Shown here piece by piece: positions 27,623-37,156 of a stretch of DNA of 64,000 nt (the first letter of the stretch is position 1; every line of letters starts with the position of its first letter). Under the pieces are notes generated by a model that was given only the letters and a program-made list of their open reading frames with translations, was not told the DNA's origin and searched no databases. The position numbers and the translations under genes are program-made. The stretch covers positions 62,001 to 126,000 of the forward strand of contig CAVOSJ010000006.1 in the NCBI GenBank assembly GCA_963698885.1, in the 5' to 3' direction. The DNA is from JBARKJ01 sp963698885. GTDB lineage: Bacteria; Nitrospirota; JACRHJ01.

Positions 27623-27990
27623 TTTTTTTCCAGCGACGCAAGCACCATGTCCAGCACTTCCATCTGGCGGGCCTCGTGCTTGTTTAATACGCAGAGGCAG
27701 CCGCCCATCGGTATGACCTCGTGCAGGTATTCGGCGTCCCGGCCGGAGACGATTATTATCTTCTTTTTGTCCAAACCCCGCGAGATGGCGTACATCAGGA
27801 GCTTCTTGCCGTCCACGGCAGGCATCTCCAGGTCTATCATCAAAAGGTCAAGCGAGTTATCTATTAACCCCAGGGCCTTGACAGGGTCCTGGCAGGTAAG
27901 CGGCTCGATCCCCGGGAAGCGCTCCCGGATATGCCGGGCGAGCTTCTTAAGCATCGCCTCGTCGTCGTCAACGTAAAGTAATCGTTTCAT
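27619..27990 (-). CDS. Single-domain response regulator
   Basis: The true start is ATG 27990 (KRLLYVDDDEAML); the frame is open upstream. It is a 123-residue stand-alone receiver: acidic pair VDDDE, phospho-acceptor Asp in LLMIDLEMPAVDG, Ser/Thr-position IIVSGRD, and Lys in CVLNKHE at the usual Lys position. No output domain. It overlaps dppB (GTGA), so it is co-transcribed with a peptide permease, an unusual pairing. It could relay phosphate or regulate by protein contact. The cognate kinase is unknown. Confidence 0.85.
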   Translation of the reverse strand: MKRLLYVDDDEAMLKKLARHIRERFPGIEPLTCQDPVKALGLIDNSLDLLMIDLEMPAVDGKKLLMYAISRGLDKKKIIIVSGRDAEYLHEVIPMGGCLCVLNKHEARQMEVLDMVLASLEKK

Positions 27991-28068
27991 AGACTTAGAA
28001 GTGTAATACCGGCGGGGGTGTAAAGTCAATAATTGACTTGCATGTGCCCTTAAGGCTAAAATGGCCTG

Positions 28069-28699
28069 ATGGATAATAATAACTGGATAAAGACGGTATT
28101 TTTCGACCTGGGCAAGGTGCTCCTGTCGTTTAACCACGAAAATATCGTAAGCAGGCTCCTCTCTAAAAGAGATGCCGATGGGGACACGTCAACCAACCTT
28201 TTTACCTTCCTTTTCGACGCCACGAGACGGCCTGTGCAACCTCTACGACGAAGGCCTTATCTCCTCGCGCGATTTCTATAAAAGCATTAACGCCCGTTTT
28301 CCCCTGAACGCGTCGTATGACGAGTTCGCCGGACTCTGGAACGACATATTTACGGAAAACCGGGAAGTATCCGTCCTGATGGAAAAGGTCCGGGAGAAAA
28401 GGCCGGTCTATCTCCTTTCGAACGTTAACGAGCTTCACTGGGAGTTCTGCCTGGAGAAGTTCGACGTGCTGGGCAGGATGGACGGGTGGGTGCTTTCCTA
28501 CGAGGTCAAATCCAAAAAGCCCAAGGCGCCGATCTACCTGGCGGCCCTGGAAAAGGCGGGCGCGGGGCCGGGCGAGAGCATATTCATAGACGATATGGCC
28601 GAGAATACCGCCGCCGCGGAAGAGATGGGAATAAAGGGCATAACCTTCATGGGCGCGGACGATTTGCGGGAACGTCTTTTGGAGATGGAAATTATTTAA
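28069..28699 (+). CDS. HAD-superfamily hydrolase (one frameshift)
   Basis: A HAD-IA phosphatase-like protein. Motif I is VFFDLGKVLLSF (nucleophile Asp at about residue 12; the second Asp of DxD is replaced by Gly-Lys, as in the epoxide hydrolase-like or YihX branch). After a shift near 28224 the other frame carries DGLCNLYDEGLISSRDFY, motif II (YLLSNVNELH), motif III (SKKPKAPIYLAALE) and motif IV (SIFIDDMAENTAAAEEMG). Combined length about 210 residues, as expected. Substrate unknown; relatives act on sugar or nucleotide phosphates. It ends right at a copy of the dispersed repeat. Confidence 0.85.
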
Positions 28700-28813
28700 A
28701 ACCGTTACTTTCTTTCTTTATATCATCTCGGGTGAAAGAAAAGTAACACAAAAGAAAGCCGGGGTGTTAAACTCCAAAAGTTTTTGGCGTTACCTTTTTC
28801 CCAAAAAGGTAAC
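28699..28813 (+). repeat. Dispersed palindromic repeat, copy C (full length)
   Basis: Starts AAACCGTTAC, first hairpin interrupted by an insertion, then CACAAAAGAAAGCCGGGG, CAAAAGTTTTTGGC, and second hairpin GTTACCTTTTT-ccc-AAAAAGGTAAC. It fills the gap between two convergent genes and begins six bases behind the stop of the minus-strand FN3 lipoprotein. Confidence 0.85.
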
Positions 28814-28818
28814 AGGTC

Positions 28819-29882
28819 TTAAGGCTGTACGGTAGCCTCCGCAGTGTTTGACGCACCGCTTTCGTTCGGCGGCACGGCGTTATCCACAGCCGTCACGTAA
28901 TAGATATATTTCACTCCCGCGACCACGTCCCTGTCCGTATAGGTCGTATTTGGAATAAGCGCCGCGTCCAGCTTTTTTGGGGCGGACTCGCCTTCACCGC
29001 GCCTGTACAGGTTATACCCGGCTATGTCCGTATCCGTTGACGGCTCCCAGGACAGCATCACCATCCCCTCGCCCGGGACGGCCTGAAGCCCGGTCGGCGG
29101 GGCGGGGGCCTGCAACTTCGCGGGCGTCGCGCATACCTCTTCCGACTGCTCTCCCTCGGTCAGCGGCGGCTCGGTCCCTCTGCAGCCCGGCTACGGTGTA
29201 GCAGTATGTTTTGCGGTTGGTAAGGCCCGTATCGGTATAGTTATTATCTTTGACAGGCTGCCTGTTTATCAGCGTCTGCCCCTTTACGTCCTTCTCATGC
29301 CGGTAAATGTTATATCCGGCCAGGTCGTCCATCTTCCGGCCCCCCTGGTCTGCTATCGCAGGCTCCCAGGAAAGCAGGACCGTCCCGTTGCCCGCGGTAG
29401 CCGTAACCTTCGCTATATTGCCCGGAGGCATCAGGAAATTCAACGGGTGCGTCTGCGCGGCTTCCCCGCTGAACCCGTCCTTGTTCATGGGCAGGACCTT
29501 ATAGACGTATCTCCTTCCGAAAATACCGCTCTTGTCCGCCCAGACGACCTTCTTCCCCTGCACCACCGCGTCCTTCGGGAACTCAAGGTCTATATATCCC
29601 GACTTTCTCGAACGCGCATGGGCAACCCGTCTCCCCTGCCGGGATTTCCGCGCGCTGCACCAGGAAGCCAGCTAAGTCCGTCAGCGGCTCGTTCCGGCTG
29701 TTCTTGTCGGGTGCGGTCCAGGCCAGTATAACGGCTCCCGGCTTAAGCTCCGCGGAAAGGCCCGTCACCGGTTTAGGCAGGACGGTGCCGGGAATTATAA
29801 GGTCCCCTTTCCTGCCGCAGGAACTAATAATGAAAAAAGCGGCTATCAGGGCGGGAAATAAAAAAAGAAAGTTCTTCCTCAA
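28819..29882 (-). CDS. Lipoprotein with fibronectin type III domains (two frameshifts)
   Basis: The signal peptide RKNFLFLFPALIAAFFIISSC ends in a lipobox. The mature N-terminus CGRKGDLIIP resembles the short LptM-type motif (CG-x-KG-x-L). Three FN3-type units follow: VTGLSAELKPGAVILAWTAP; then, after a shift near 29599 (GGG read with one extra G), ATAGNGTVLLSWEPA with DLAGYNIYRHE and YTDTGLTNRKTYCYTVAG; then, after a shift near 29180, QAVPGEGMVMLSWEPSTDTD and TYTDRDVVAGVKYIYYVTAVD. Total about 350 residues. FN3 lipoproteins are extracellular or periplasmic adhesive or scaffold proteins; the target is unknown. Confidence 0.78.
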
Positions 29883-29964
29883 GGAAAGTTCTCCTGTAAT
29901 AAATTGCTATAATTAAATAATCATCGGGAGTATAACATAGGAAAACAAGAGGATTCAATTATTT

Positions 29965-31374
29965 ATGGTGCGCACAAAGGTGGTGGCGACGGTCGGCCCG
30001 GCGTCGGACAGCGATAAGATGCTGCTGGAATTGATAGCCGCCGGGACGGATACGTTCCGGCTGAACATGTCGCATGGGGACTTAGACTCAAAACGCGCGC
30101 TCATCAGGCGGATAAGGGAGCTTTCGAAATCGGGCAGGGCGGAACCGTTCTGTATCCTGGGGGATCTGGGCGGGCCGAAGGTGCGGGTCGGGAAATTGGC
30201 CGGCGGCAAGGTTAAGCTGGAAGAGGGCGCTACTGTTATCCTTACTTCGGAAGAGATAACCGGGGACGCCGGGCGGATTCACGTAGGTTACGAAAAACTT
30301 GGCGCGGGCCTTAAGCGCGGCTCCCGCATTTTAATCGACGACGGGATGATGGAGCTTAAGGTAAGCCAGGCGAAAATCGGAGAGGTGCGGGCGAAGGTCG
30401 TCAAGGGCGGTATGCTGCTGGAGCATAAGGGGGTGAACTTCCCCGGCATGCCGTTGGAGCTCCCGACGATGACGGAGAAGGATTTCGAGGATTTAAAACT
30501 GCTGGTGGATGAGGGCGTCGATTATATAGCGCTGTCTTTTGTCCGGAGGGCGTCCGACCCGCTCATGCTGAAGCGAAAGATTGCCGAGATGGGTTCCGAC
30601 GTGCCTGTAATATCGAAGATCGAGAGGCCGGAGGCGCTTCGTGAGATTAAAGAGATAATAAAAAATTCCGACGCCATAATGGTGGCCAGGGGGGACCTGG
30701 GCGTGGAGATGCCGCTTGAGAAAGTGCCGTTCGTCCAGAAGAGGATAATCAGGCTCTGCCACGAGATGAAAAAGCCGGTCATCACCGCGACGCAGATGCT
30801 GGAGTCCATGATATGGAACCCCCGTCCAACCAGGGCCGAGGCCTCGGACGTGGCGGGTGCGGTCCTTGACGGCACGGACGCCCTGATGTTATCCGGCGAG
30901 ACGGCCTCCGGGAAATACCCGATAGCGGCGGCGGAGATGATGGCCCGGATAGCCGCCAATGCGGAAAACCACCTTTCCCCCACCCATTACACCTCCGAAC
31001 CCGGCGCCCCCGCGGAGGTGATCGCCATATCAGCATGCCGGAGCGCGGACGCACTCGGCGCGAAGGCCATAATCTGCTTCACCAGGAGCGGGGACACCGC
31101 GCTGCATATATCCAAGTACAGGCCGCGCACGGCCGTTATAGCCGCCACACCTTCCGAGAGTACATTCAGGAGGATGAGGCTCTATTTCGGCGTGATCTCC
31201 ATGATAGTCCGGCAGGAGAGTAACACGGACGCGATGATACGGGAGATGGAGCGGGCGGCACTTGGCCGGGGGCTTGTGAAGCCTGGAGACGCCATCCTGG
31301 TAACCCTGGGGGTGCCTTACGGGTCCGGCACGAACCTTCTTAAGGTGCATCATGTCGGGCAGTCCTGGGCATAA
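29965..31374 (+). CDS. pyk: Pyruvate kinase
   Basis: Converts phosphoenolpyruvate and ADP to pyruvate and ATP, the last glycolytic step. The 469-residue product has the N-terminal TKVVATVGPASDS, substrate-binding FRLNMSHGD, the metal/PEP region (ISKIERPEALREI, VARGDLGVEMPLE), the signature region KPVITATQMLESMIWNPRPTRAEASDVAGAVLDG and the C-terminal allosteric domain (ICFTRSGDTALHISKYRP). Length and all motifs are normal. It overlaps the mprF-like start by about 23 bases. The catalytic Lys is in SKIERPE. Confidence 0.96.
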   Translation: MVRTKVVATVGPASDSDKMLLELIAAGTDTFRLNMSHGDLDSKRALIRRIRELSKSGRAEPFCILGDLGGPKVRVGKLAGGKVKLEEGATVILTSEEITGDAGRIHVGYEKLGAGLKRGSRILIDDGMMELKVSQAKIGEVRAKVVKGGMLLEHKGVNFPGMPLELPTMTEKDFEDLKLLVDEGVDYIALSFVRRASDPLMLKRKIAEMGSDVPVISKIERPEALREIKEIIKNSDAIMVARGDLGVEMPLEKVPFVQKRIIRLCHEMKKPVITATQMLESMIWNPRPTRAEASDVAGAVLDGTDALMLSGETASGKYPIAAAEMMARIAANAENHLSPTHYTSEPGAPAEVIAISACRSADALGAKAIICFTRSGDTALHISKYRPRTAVIAATPSESTFRRMRLYFGVISMIVRQESNTDAMIREMERAALGRGLVKPGDAILVTLGVPYGSGTNLLKVHHVGQSWA

Positions 31375-33818
31375 TAAACTAAAGGACGTCCTCACGCGGG
31401 TCGCCCCGTACCTGGGCGGCGCGCTTTTTTTAATCGCCCTTTTCGTCCTTCGGCATACGCTCCGGAAATACCATTACCACGAGATAATCAGACATATCAG
31501 AAATCTGCCGCCGGGGGATATCGCCCTGGCCCTTGCCCTGACCGCCGCCGGCTACCTTGCGCTTACCGGCTACGACGCCATATCCATCCACTATATCCGC
31601 CGGACACTGCCGTACAGGAGGACGGCGTTCGCTTCGTACGTAGCCTACGCCTTAAGCCACAGCATCGGCGTCTCCACCTTAAGCGGCGGCGGCGTCCGGT
31701 ACAGGCTTTACTCCTCCTGGGGCCTCTCCGCGACCGATGTCGCCAAGGTCGTGATGTTCAACGGCATCACGTTCTGGACGGGGTTCTCTTTTATCGGGGC
31801 GGCGATATTCATCCTCCGGCCGATGCCCGTCCCGCCGGGGCTCCACCTGCCGATACCGTCGGACTTCTATGTGGGGCTTGTCTGCCTTCTTGCGGTCTCT
31901 TCGTACCTCTTCGTCTGCGCGATACGAGGAAAAAACCGGTGAACATTTTCGGCCTGGAACTTCAGGTCCCCCCTCTTAAACTGTGCTTCGCCCAGATAAG
32001 CATATCCTCCCTCGACTGGCTTATCGCGGGAAGCGTGCTGTTCGTGCTCCTCCGGCAGGACCTGCGCCTGCCCTATATCGATTTCATCGGCGTATTTCTT
32101 TTCTCGCAGGTCGCAGGGCTTGTCAGCCAGTCGCCGGGCGGCCTGGGCGTTTTCGAGGTGGTGGCGCTTATCATGCTCTCGCCTTACGCGCCGCCGTCCT
32201 CGATACTGGGCTCGCTCCTGGTGTACCGGGGCGTGTACTACATCCTGCCGATGATTGCGGCAATCCTGATGCTGGGGGCGCAGGAGGCGCTTCGGAAGAA
32301 GGAATTTTTCAAGACGGCCATACTCTCCGCAAGCCGCGCCGCGCCGGTACTCGTGCCGGACTTATCCGCGATAGCGGTATTCGTCGCGGGTGCGATACTC
32401 CTTGTCTCCGGGGCGGCGCCGGCCAGGATGTCGAGGATGAATACCCTGGCGGTTTTCCTGCCGCTGCCGGCGGTTGAGATTGCGCATATAATGGCGGGCC
32501 TGACCGGCATCGTTTTGCTTTTCCTGGCGAGGGGTCTCCAGAGGCGTGTAAAAAACGCCTATTCCCTGTCCGTGCTCGCCCTCACATTCGGGATAGTCTT
32601 CTCCCTCATGCGGGCGTTCGACTTGGAAGAGGCGATACTTCTCCTTGTGATACTGGCGGGGCTCCTGCCGTTTTCAAGGCTTTTCTACAGGACCGAGCCG
32701 CTGAAAGCCCAGCAGTTATCAATGGGCTGGCTGATAGCGGCAGGGCTTACTGTCGTATTCTCGGCGGGCGCGGGTGTTTTTATTTACAGACATGCCGAGT
32801 ATACCCGGGAGCTATGGTTTAAATTCGACTACTACGCGAACGCCGCCCGGTTCTTCCGCACCACCGTCGGCGCGGCGGCCGCCCTCCTCTTTATCGCCGC
32901 AGGGTCGCTCATCCGGCCGCCGAGGCCGAAAGTCGTCCTGCAGGGCTTAACTGACCTCCCGAAAACGTTTAATATCGCCTGTTCTTCCGGGCAGCAGTTC
33001 TCACCTCTCGCCCTCCGGGAGGACGTAAAATTCCTTATCGATGAGAAGACGGATTCGTTCATGCCTGTCGCCCAGGGCGGGAAGTCGGTCAGTCTGCCTC
33101 GGAGAACCCATCGGGTCGCCTTCGGCCCGGGCGGAGCTTGCCTGGCATTTCCTTGAGTACTGCGTCAAAAACGATTTGAAATCTCTGTTTTACGACCTGC
33201 CCCCGGAAAACCTCCAGGTCTATCTGGACCTGGGACTCAGCCTGATAAAGGTATCCGAAGAAGCGAAGGCACCGCTGGCGGATAGTCCCGATGGGCTTAT
33301 CTACCCCGCCGAAGCGGGATATGATTTCAGCATGCTCCCGCCTGGTTCCGAGGCGGAAATTTCATTTTCTCCCGCGGACAGGCTTCTTGTAAAATCTCTG
33401 CCGCTTGCGGTACTTCAAAGGGACGGGGAGGTTTTGGCGCTTGCCCCGGTATGGCAATGCGAGACGCGTAAAGAGTTGTCCCCGGTATTCATCCGGACTG
33501 CGCCGGGAGCGAGGGCAGGCGATTAATCCGCTGATGGCGGGGCTGTTTGACTGGGGCAAGAAGAACGGCTGGAAGTGGCTGAACTTAGGTACCGCGCCGC
33601 TGGCCGCGCCCAAGGTACGCGATAATCCGGCCCTCGCGGAAGCCTTGCGGCACCTGCCGTACACGCACCGCGAGCATTTTGATTCCACTCTCGCGCTTCG
33701 GGAATTCAAGGAAAGTTTCAGGCCGGTCTGGGAGCCGAGGTTTATCGCCATCCCGCCAGGCGTTTCTTCGGAAGAGGCGGTCGAGGAAGTGAACAGGCTG
33801 ACGACCCGGATTTCATAA
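31352..33818 (+). CDS. mprF: MprF-like aminoacyl-phosphatidylglycerol synthase/flippase (three frameshifts)
   Basis: Large membrane protein that in relatives adds lysine or alanine to phosphatidylglycerol and flips it, lowering envelope negative charge. The N-terminal flippase region (DUF following YHEIIRHIRNLPPGDIALAL, with GVSTLSGGGVRYRLYSSWGLS) is broken at the A6 run 31930-31935 (one A missing). The next frame continues LELQVPPLKLCFAQISISSLDW and many membrane spans. Further shifts near 33088 and 33515 separate parts of the C-terminal DUF2156 catalytic domain (LGEPIGSPSARAELAWHFLEY, AINPLMAGLFDWGKKNGWKWLNLGTAPL). Total about 820 residues, as expected. Which amino acid is transferred cannot be told. 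Confidence 0.85.
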
Positions 33819-33835
33819 CGCTCCCTATCTTAAGA

Positions 33836-34171
33836 ATGGCGAATGGAAATTTAACCATCATGGGCGAGCAATTCATAAGCGAAGCGATTCAGCCGGTAAC
33901 AGAGACGTGCGACTTCTCCAATGCCGCGCCGGGTGAGCCGTGCCTGCCGCGCGAGTTCGTCTGGCGGAAAAAGAAGGTAGAGGTCCTTGCGGTAATCCGC
34001 ACCTGGCGCGAGACCGGCCCCTGCCATCACGGAAGCCCCGAGATGTACGTCCGCAAGCACTGGTATGAAATCGCGACAAGTGATGGGATTATGAAAATCT
34101 ACTTCGAGCGCCAGCCGAGAAAAGGGCAGGGGCATAGCAAGGCGCGGTGGTGGCTGTTCAGTATTATTTGA
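33836..34171 (+). CDS. DUF6504 family protein
   Basis: A 111-residue soluble protein with a family-like core: EAIQPV near the start, PREFVWRKKKVEVLAVIRTWRE in the middle, MYVRKHWYEIATSDG and KIYFERQPRK towards the end, finishing in ARWWLFSI. The role is unknown. Ribosome sites are weak at both ATG 33836 and the alternative ATG 33860 (GEQFISEA); the conserved part begins after the second. Its end overlaps the convergent nadA stop by 8 bases. Confidence 0.75.
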   Translation: MANGNLTIMGEQFISEAIQPVTETCDFSNAAPGEPCLPREFVWRKKKVEVLAVIRTWRETGPCHHGSPEMYVRKHWYEIATSDGIMKIYFERQPRKGQGHSKARWWLFSII

Positions 34172-35165
34172 TTTCCAGCATCCTGTCCAGCGCGCGCTTC
34201 GCCGGGATGCGTATCTCTTCCGGGACCTTCACGACGCAGTCCATATGTTCTAAAGTCCGAAGCACGCTCTTGATGGTCGTCTTCTTCATGTTCGGGCAGA
34301 GCATGTCTTTGCGCAGGGGATAGAACGTCTTCTCCGGGCTGTCCTTCCTGAGGCGGTACATCAGCCCAAGCTCCGTGCCGATTATAAATTCCCTGGCCCC
34401 GGATTCCTTGCAGTACCTCAGCATCCCGGATGTGCTTGTCACGTAATCGGCCTCGTCCAGCACATCCATCGGGCACTCCGGATGCGCAAGGAGCAGGGCG
34501 CCCGGGTGCTGCGCGCGCGCAGTCTGGACGTCTTCCAGGCTCACGCGGTCGTGGATATTGCAGAAGCCGTCCCAGGCGATTATCTCTTTGCTCGTGTTCT
34601 TCGCCGCCCAGGCGGCAAGGTTTTTGTCCGGGACGCAGATTACCCTGTCGCCAACCATAGACTCGACGACCTTCACCACGTTCGCCGAGGTACAGCAGAT
34701 GTCGCTTTCCGCCTTCACCGCCGCGGTGGTGTTTACGTAACTGACTACCGGCACGCCGGGATATTTCGCCTTGATGTCGCGCAGGTTGAAGTCTTCCGGA
34801 TACGTGTAGCAGAATTCCTTCTGCGTCCCCGGAAAGCGCTTGCCGTAAAAGCGCGGCCCTTCGACAGTCACCATCTCCGCCATCGGGCATCCGGCGTCCG
34901 CCTCCGTTAAAAGCACCGTCTTGTCCGGCGAAAGGATGCTTGCGGACTCCGCCATGAAATGCACCCCGGCGAAAACAATCACGTCAAAATCGGTATTTGC
35001 CGCGATACGGGAAAGTTCCAGGCTGTCGCCCGTATAGTCCGCGACCTCCTGCACCTCGTCCCGCTGGTAATTGTGCGCGAGGATTACGGCGTTACGCTCG
35101 GACTTCAACTTCGAAATCCGGGCAGCTATATCTTTAAATTCTGAAGAGCCGATAAGCAAAGTCAA
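34164..35165 (-). CDS. nadA: Quinolinate synthase
   Basis: Condenses iminoaspartate (from NadB, 3025-4581) with dihydroxyacetone phosphate to quinolinate using a [4Fe-4S] cluster. The 333-residue protein shows the family segments VILAHNYQRDEVQEVADYTGDS, FAGVHFMAESA, DAGCPMAEMV (first cluster Cys), YVNTTAAVKAESDICCTSAN (second) and LCPNMKKTTI (third). Length is normal for the group without a long C-terminal tail. It is apparently monocistronic, with a repeat copy in its upstream region. NadC is not in the window. Confidence 0.96.
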   Translation of the reverse strand: MTLLIGSSEFKDIAARISKLKSERNAVILAHNYQRDEVQEVADYTGDSLELSRIAANTDFDVIVFAGVHFMAESASILSPDKTVLLTEADAGCPMAEMVTVEGPRFYGKRFPGTQKEFCYTYPEDFNLRDIKAKYPGVPVVSYVNTTAAVKAESDICCTSANVVKVVESMVGDRVICVPDKNLAAWAAKNTSKEIIAWDGFCNIHDRVSLEDVQTARAQHPGALLLAHPECPMDVLDEADYVTSTSGMLRYCKESGAREFIIGTELGLMYRLRKDSPEKTFYPLRKDMLCPNMKKTTIKSVLRTLEHMDCVVKVPEEIRIPAKRALDRMLEIK

Positions 35166-35178
35166 ACCCCCTCAAAGC

Positions 35179-35281
35179 CGTACTTTTCTTTCAGGTGAAA
35201 GAAAAGTACCAAAAGAAAGCCGGGCCGACAGGCCAGCTCAAAAGTTTTTGGCGTTACCTTTTTACAAAAAGGTAACGGTTT
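35179..35281 (+). repeat. Dispersed palindromic repeat, copy D (full length)
   Basis: First hairpin GTACTTTTCTTTC / GAAAGAAAAGTAC, then CAAAAGAAAGCCGGGC, a GC-rich spacer, CAAAAGTTTTTGGC and second hairpin GTTACCTTTTT / AAAAAGGTAAC. It lies between the lytic transglycosylase 3' end and nadA. Confidence 0.85.
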
Positions 35282-35299
35282 ATTATATTGAAGTTGACT

Positions 35300-36124
35300 T
35301 TACTCGACAAGAGAAATGTTGTTGCCGGAAACGGGGGTTTCGGTGAAGAGTATCGAGCCGTCTTTCAGCTCGACTTTATATATGGTTTTCGTGAAGCTCG
35401 TGCCGGTGACCGGGTTTTTGGAAAGCCGCATTACCTTGCGCACGTAGTTCTTCGTCTCCGGTATCGCGGGGACGCACATGCCGTTACGGATTACCTTGCC
35501 CTCGCCGCAGTTATAGGCCGCGACGGAAAGCTCCACGTCGCCGTTGAAGCTCTTCAGCAGATAGCGCAGGTATTTTACCCCCCCGTCTATATTCTGCTCC
35601 GGGTCGAATATCTTGCGTACGCCCATGTCGGCGGCGGTGGACGGCATAAGCTGCATAAGGCCGCGCGCGCCCTTCGGGGAGACGGCCTGCGGGTTGAAGT
35701 TGGACTCCGCCTTTATGATTGACTTGACCAGGCTTGGGTCCACATTATATTTGTCGCATTTCGCGCTGATTATCCCGGAAAAAGGCACATTGCTTAAGGC
35801 GCCGCCCTCTACATAATAATTTTTCTCAGGCGTGGGCTTCACGCTGTCGGCAGCTTTCGCCTTTTCAGGGGGCGTAGTCTTTGCCGTTTCCGTACGGCCC
35901 TTTTCTTCCGGGCGTTCCGGGGCCTCCTGGGTATGGGGTCTTTCCCGGACTACCGTCTCGATTTTGGTCTGGTTGCTTTTGGGTACGTTGGTGAAGACTA
36001 TCGCGCCGTTCGCATCGACGTATTTGTAGATATCCGCGGAGGCCTCAGGAGATGTGACGGCAAGCAAGGCCGGCAGGATGACGGCCTGAAGCATGAAGAA
36101 TTTTTTAAAATTGGATAAAGGCAT
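35300..36124 (-). CDS. Lytic transglycosylase (SLT domain) with DUF4124 N-terminus
   Basis: A 274-residue secreted murein-cleaving enzyme. The signal peptide covers about residues 8-29 (ending TSPEASA). A DUF4124-type strand region (DIYKYVDANGAIVFTNVP) is followed by a charged, Pro/Lys/Glu-rich linker. The catalytic SLT domain starts near residue 110: IISAKCDKYNVDPSLVKSIIKAESNFNPQAVSPKGARGLMQLMP holds the catalytic Glu in KAESNF, and AAYNCGEG with NYVRKVMRLS completes it. The tail repeats a DUF4124-like strand pattern (YKVELKDGSILFTETP). It is followed by a repeat copy. Confidence 0.92.
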   Translation of the reverse strand: MPLSNFKKFFMLQAVILPALLAVTSPEASADIYKYVDANGAIVFTNVPKSNQTKIETVVRERPHTQEAPERPEEKGRTETAKTTPPEKAKAADSVKPTPEKNYYVEGGALSNVPFSGIISAKCDKYNVDPSLVKSIIKAESNFNPQAVSPKGARGLMQLMPSTAADMGVRKIFDPEQNIDGGVKYLRYLLKSFNGDVELSVAAYNCGEGKVIRNGMCVPAIPETKNYVRKVMRLSKNPVTGTSFTKTIYKVELKDGSILFTETPVSGNNISLVE

Positions 36125-36282
36125 TATCCTCGTAAAACTTGAGCCATGCCAAAACGACTCGCCGCGAAAAAACTTGCCCCGGAAACTTACCCCGAAACTT
36201 AAATAGGACCGCCACCTTTATATCAAAAAAAATGGGGAAAGTCAAGAAAACTGCGCTAAGGAGCGGAAATAATTAGAGAATT

Positions 36283-37092
36283 TTAATTAACCCCCGCCTT
36301 TGCCCTTGGGTCCGCGATGGGTATCGCCTTCAGGAGGGCCCTTGTATAAGGGTCTTTGGGGCTATTGTATATCGTCTCCGCGGTGCCCGACTCCACTATC
36401 TTGCCCCGGTTCATAACCGCGACCTTGTCGCAGAAGTACCGGACGATGTTCAAGTCGTGGGTGATGAACAGGAAGCTTAAGGAGAACTCGTCCTGGAGGT
36501 CCTTCAGGAGGTTTAGGACCTGCGCCTGGATGGAGACGTCCAGCGCGGAGAGGGGCTCGTCCGCGACGATAAGCTCAGGCTTCACGGAAATTGCCCTGGC
36601 GATGCCTATCCTCTGCCTCTGGCCGCCGGAGAACTCATGCGGGTATTTCCCTATCGCCTCGGGTCCGATGCCGACCTTTTTAAGTATCTCAGCCACGCGG
36701 TCCCGGAGTTCGCTTCCCCTGGCCAGCCCGCTGACAAACAGCGGTTCGCCCACTATCTCCCCCACTTTCATCCGGGGGTTCAGAGAGGCGTACGGGTCCT
36801 GGAATATTATCTGCATCCTGCGCCGTAGCTTCCTTAGCTCCTCCCGGTCGGCAAGGGTGACGTCCGTACCGTCGAAGATCACCTACCCTTCGGTCGGCTC
36901 GATAAGCCGAAGGACACACCTGCCCACGGTGGATTTGCCGGAGCCGGATTCGCCGACAAGGCCCAGCACCTCTCCCCTGTCAATCTCGAAATCGACGCCG
37001 TCCACGGCCTTGACCTGCGTTTTTTCGCCGAAAAAGCCCCTACTCGCAGAAAAATATTTTTTTAACCCGCTGACCTTTAAAAGCGTTCCCAT
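36283..37092 (-). CDS. dppF: Peptide ABC transporter ATPase, DppF/OppF family (in-frame amber stop)
   Basis: ATP-binding subunit: Walker A GLVGESGSGKSTVGR, Q-loop IIFQDPYASLNPRM, signature HEFSGGQRQRIGIARAI, Walker B LIVADEPLSALDVSIQAQ, H-loop FLFITHDLNIVRYF, and the OppF-type C-terminus. A TAG at 36883-36885 interrupts the frame 70 codons in, between PTEG and VIFDG; the frame is the same on both sides, so one substitution (for example from GAG or AAG) explains it. As written it yields a non-functional fragment. It stands alone, without DppD or permeases. Sequence error or a recent nonsense mutation are both possible. Confidence 0.88.
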
Positions 37093-37156
37093 GGTTAAGC
37101 ATTATCCATTAAAGAAGCCCGCCTGTCAATATCCTGCTCCTTTTCCTTGACATGGC

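Noticed and set aside
34099..34890. 263-codon frame on the nadA strand in another phase
   Set aside because: Gly/Arg-rich out-of-frame shadow of nadA; no ribosome site or family motif.
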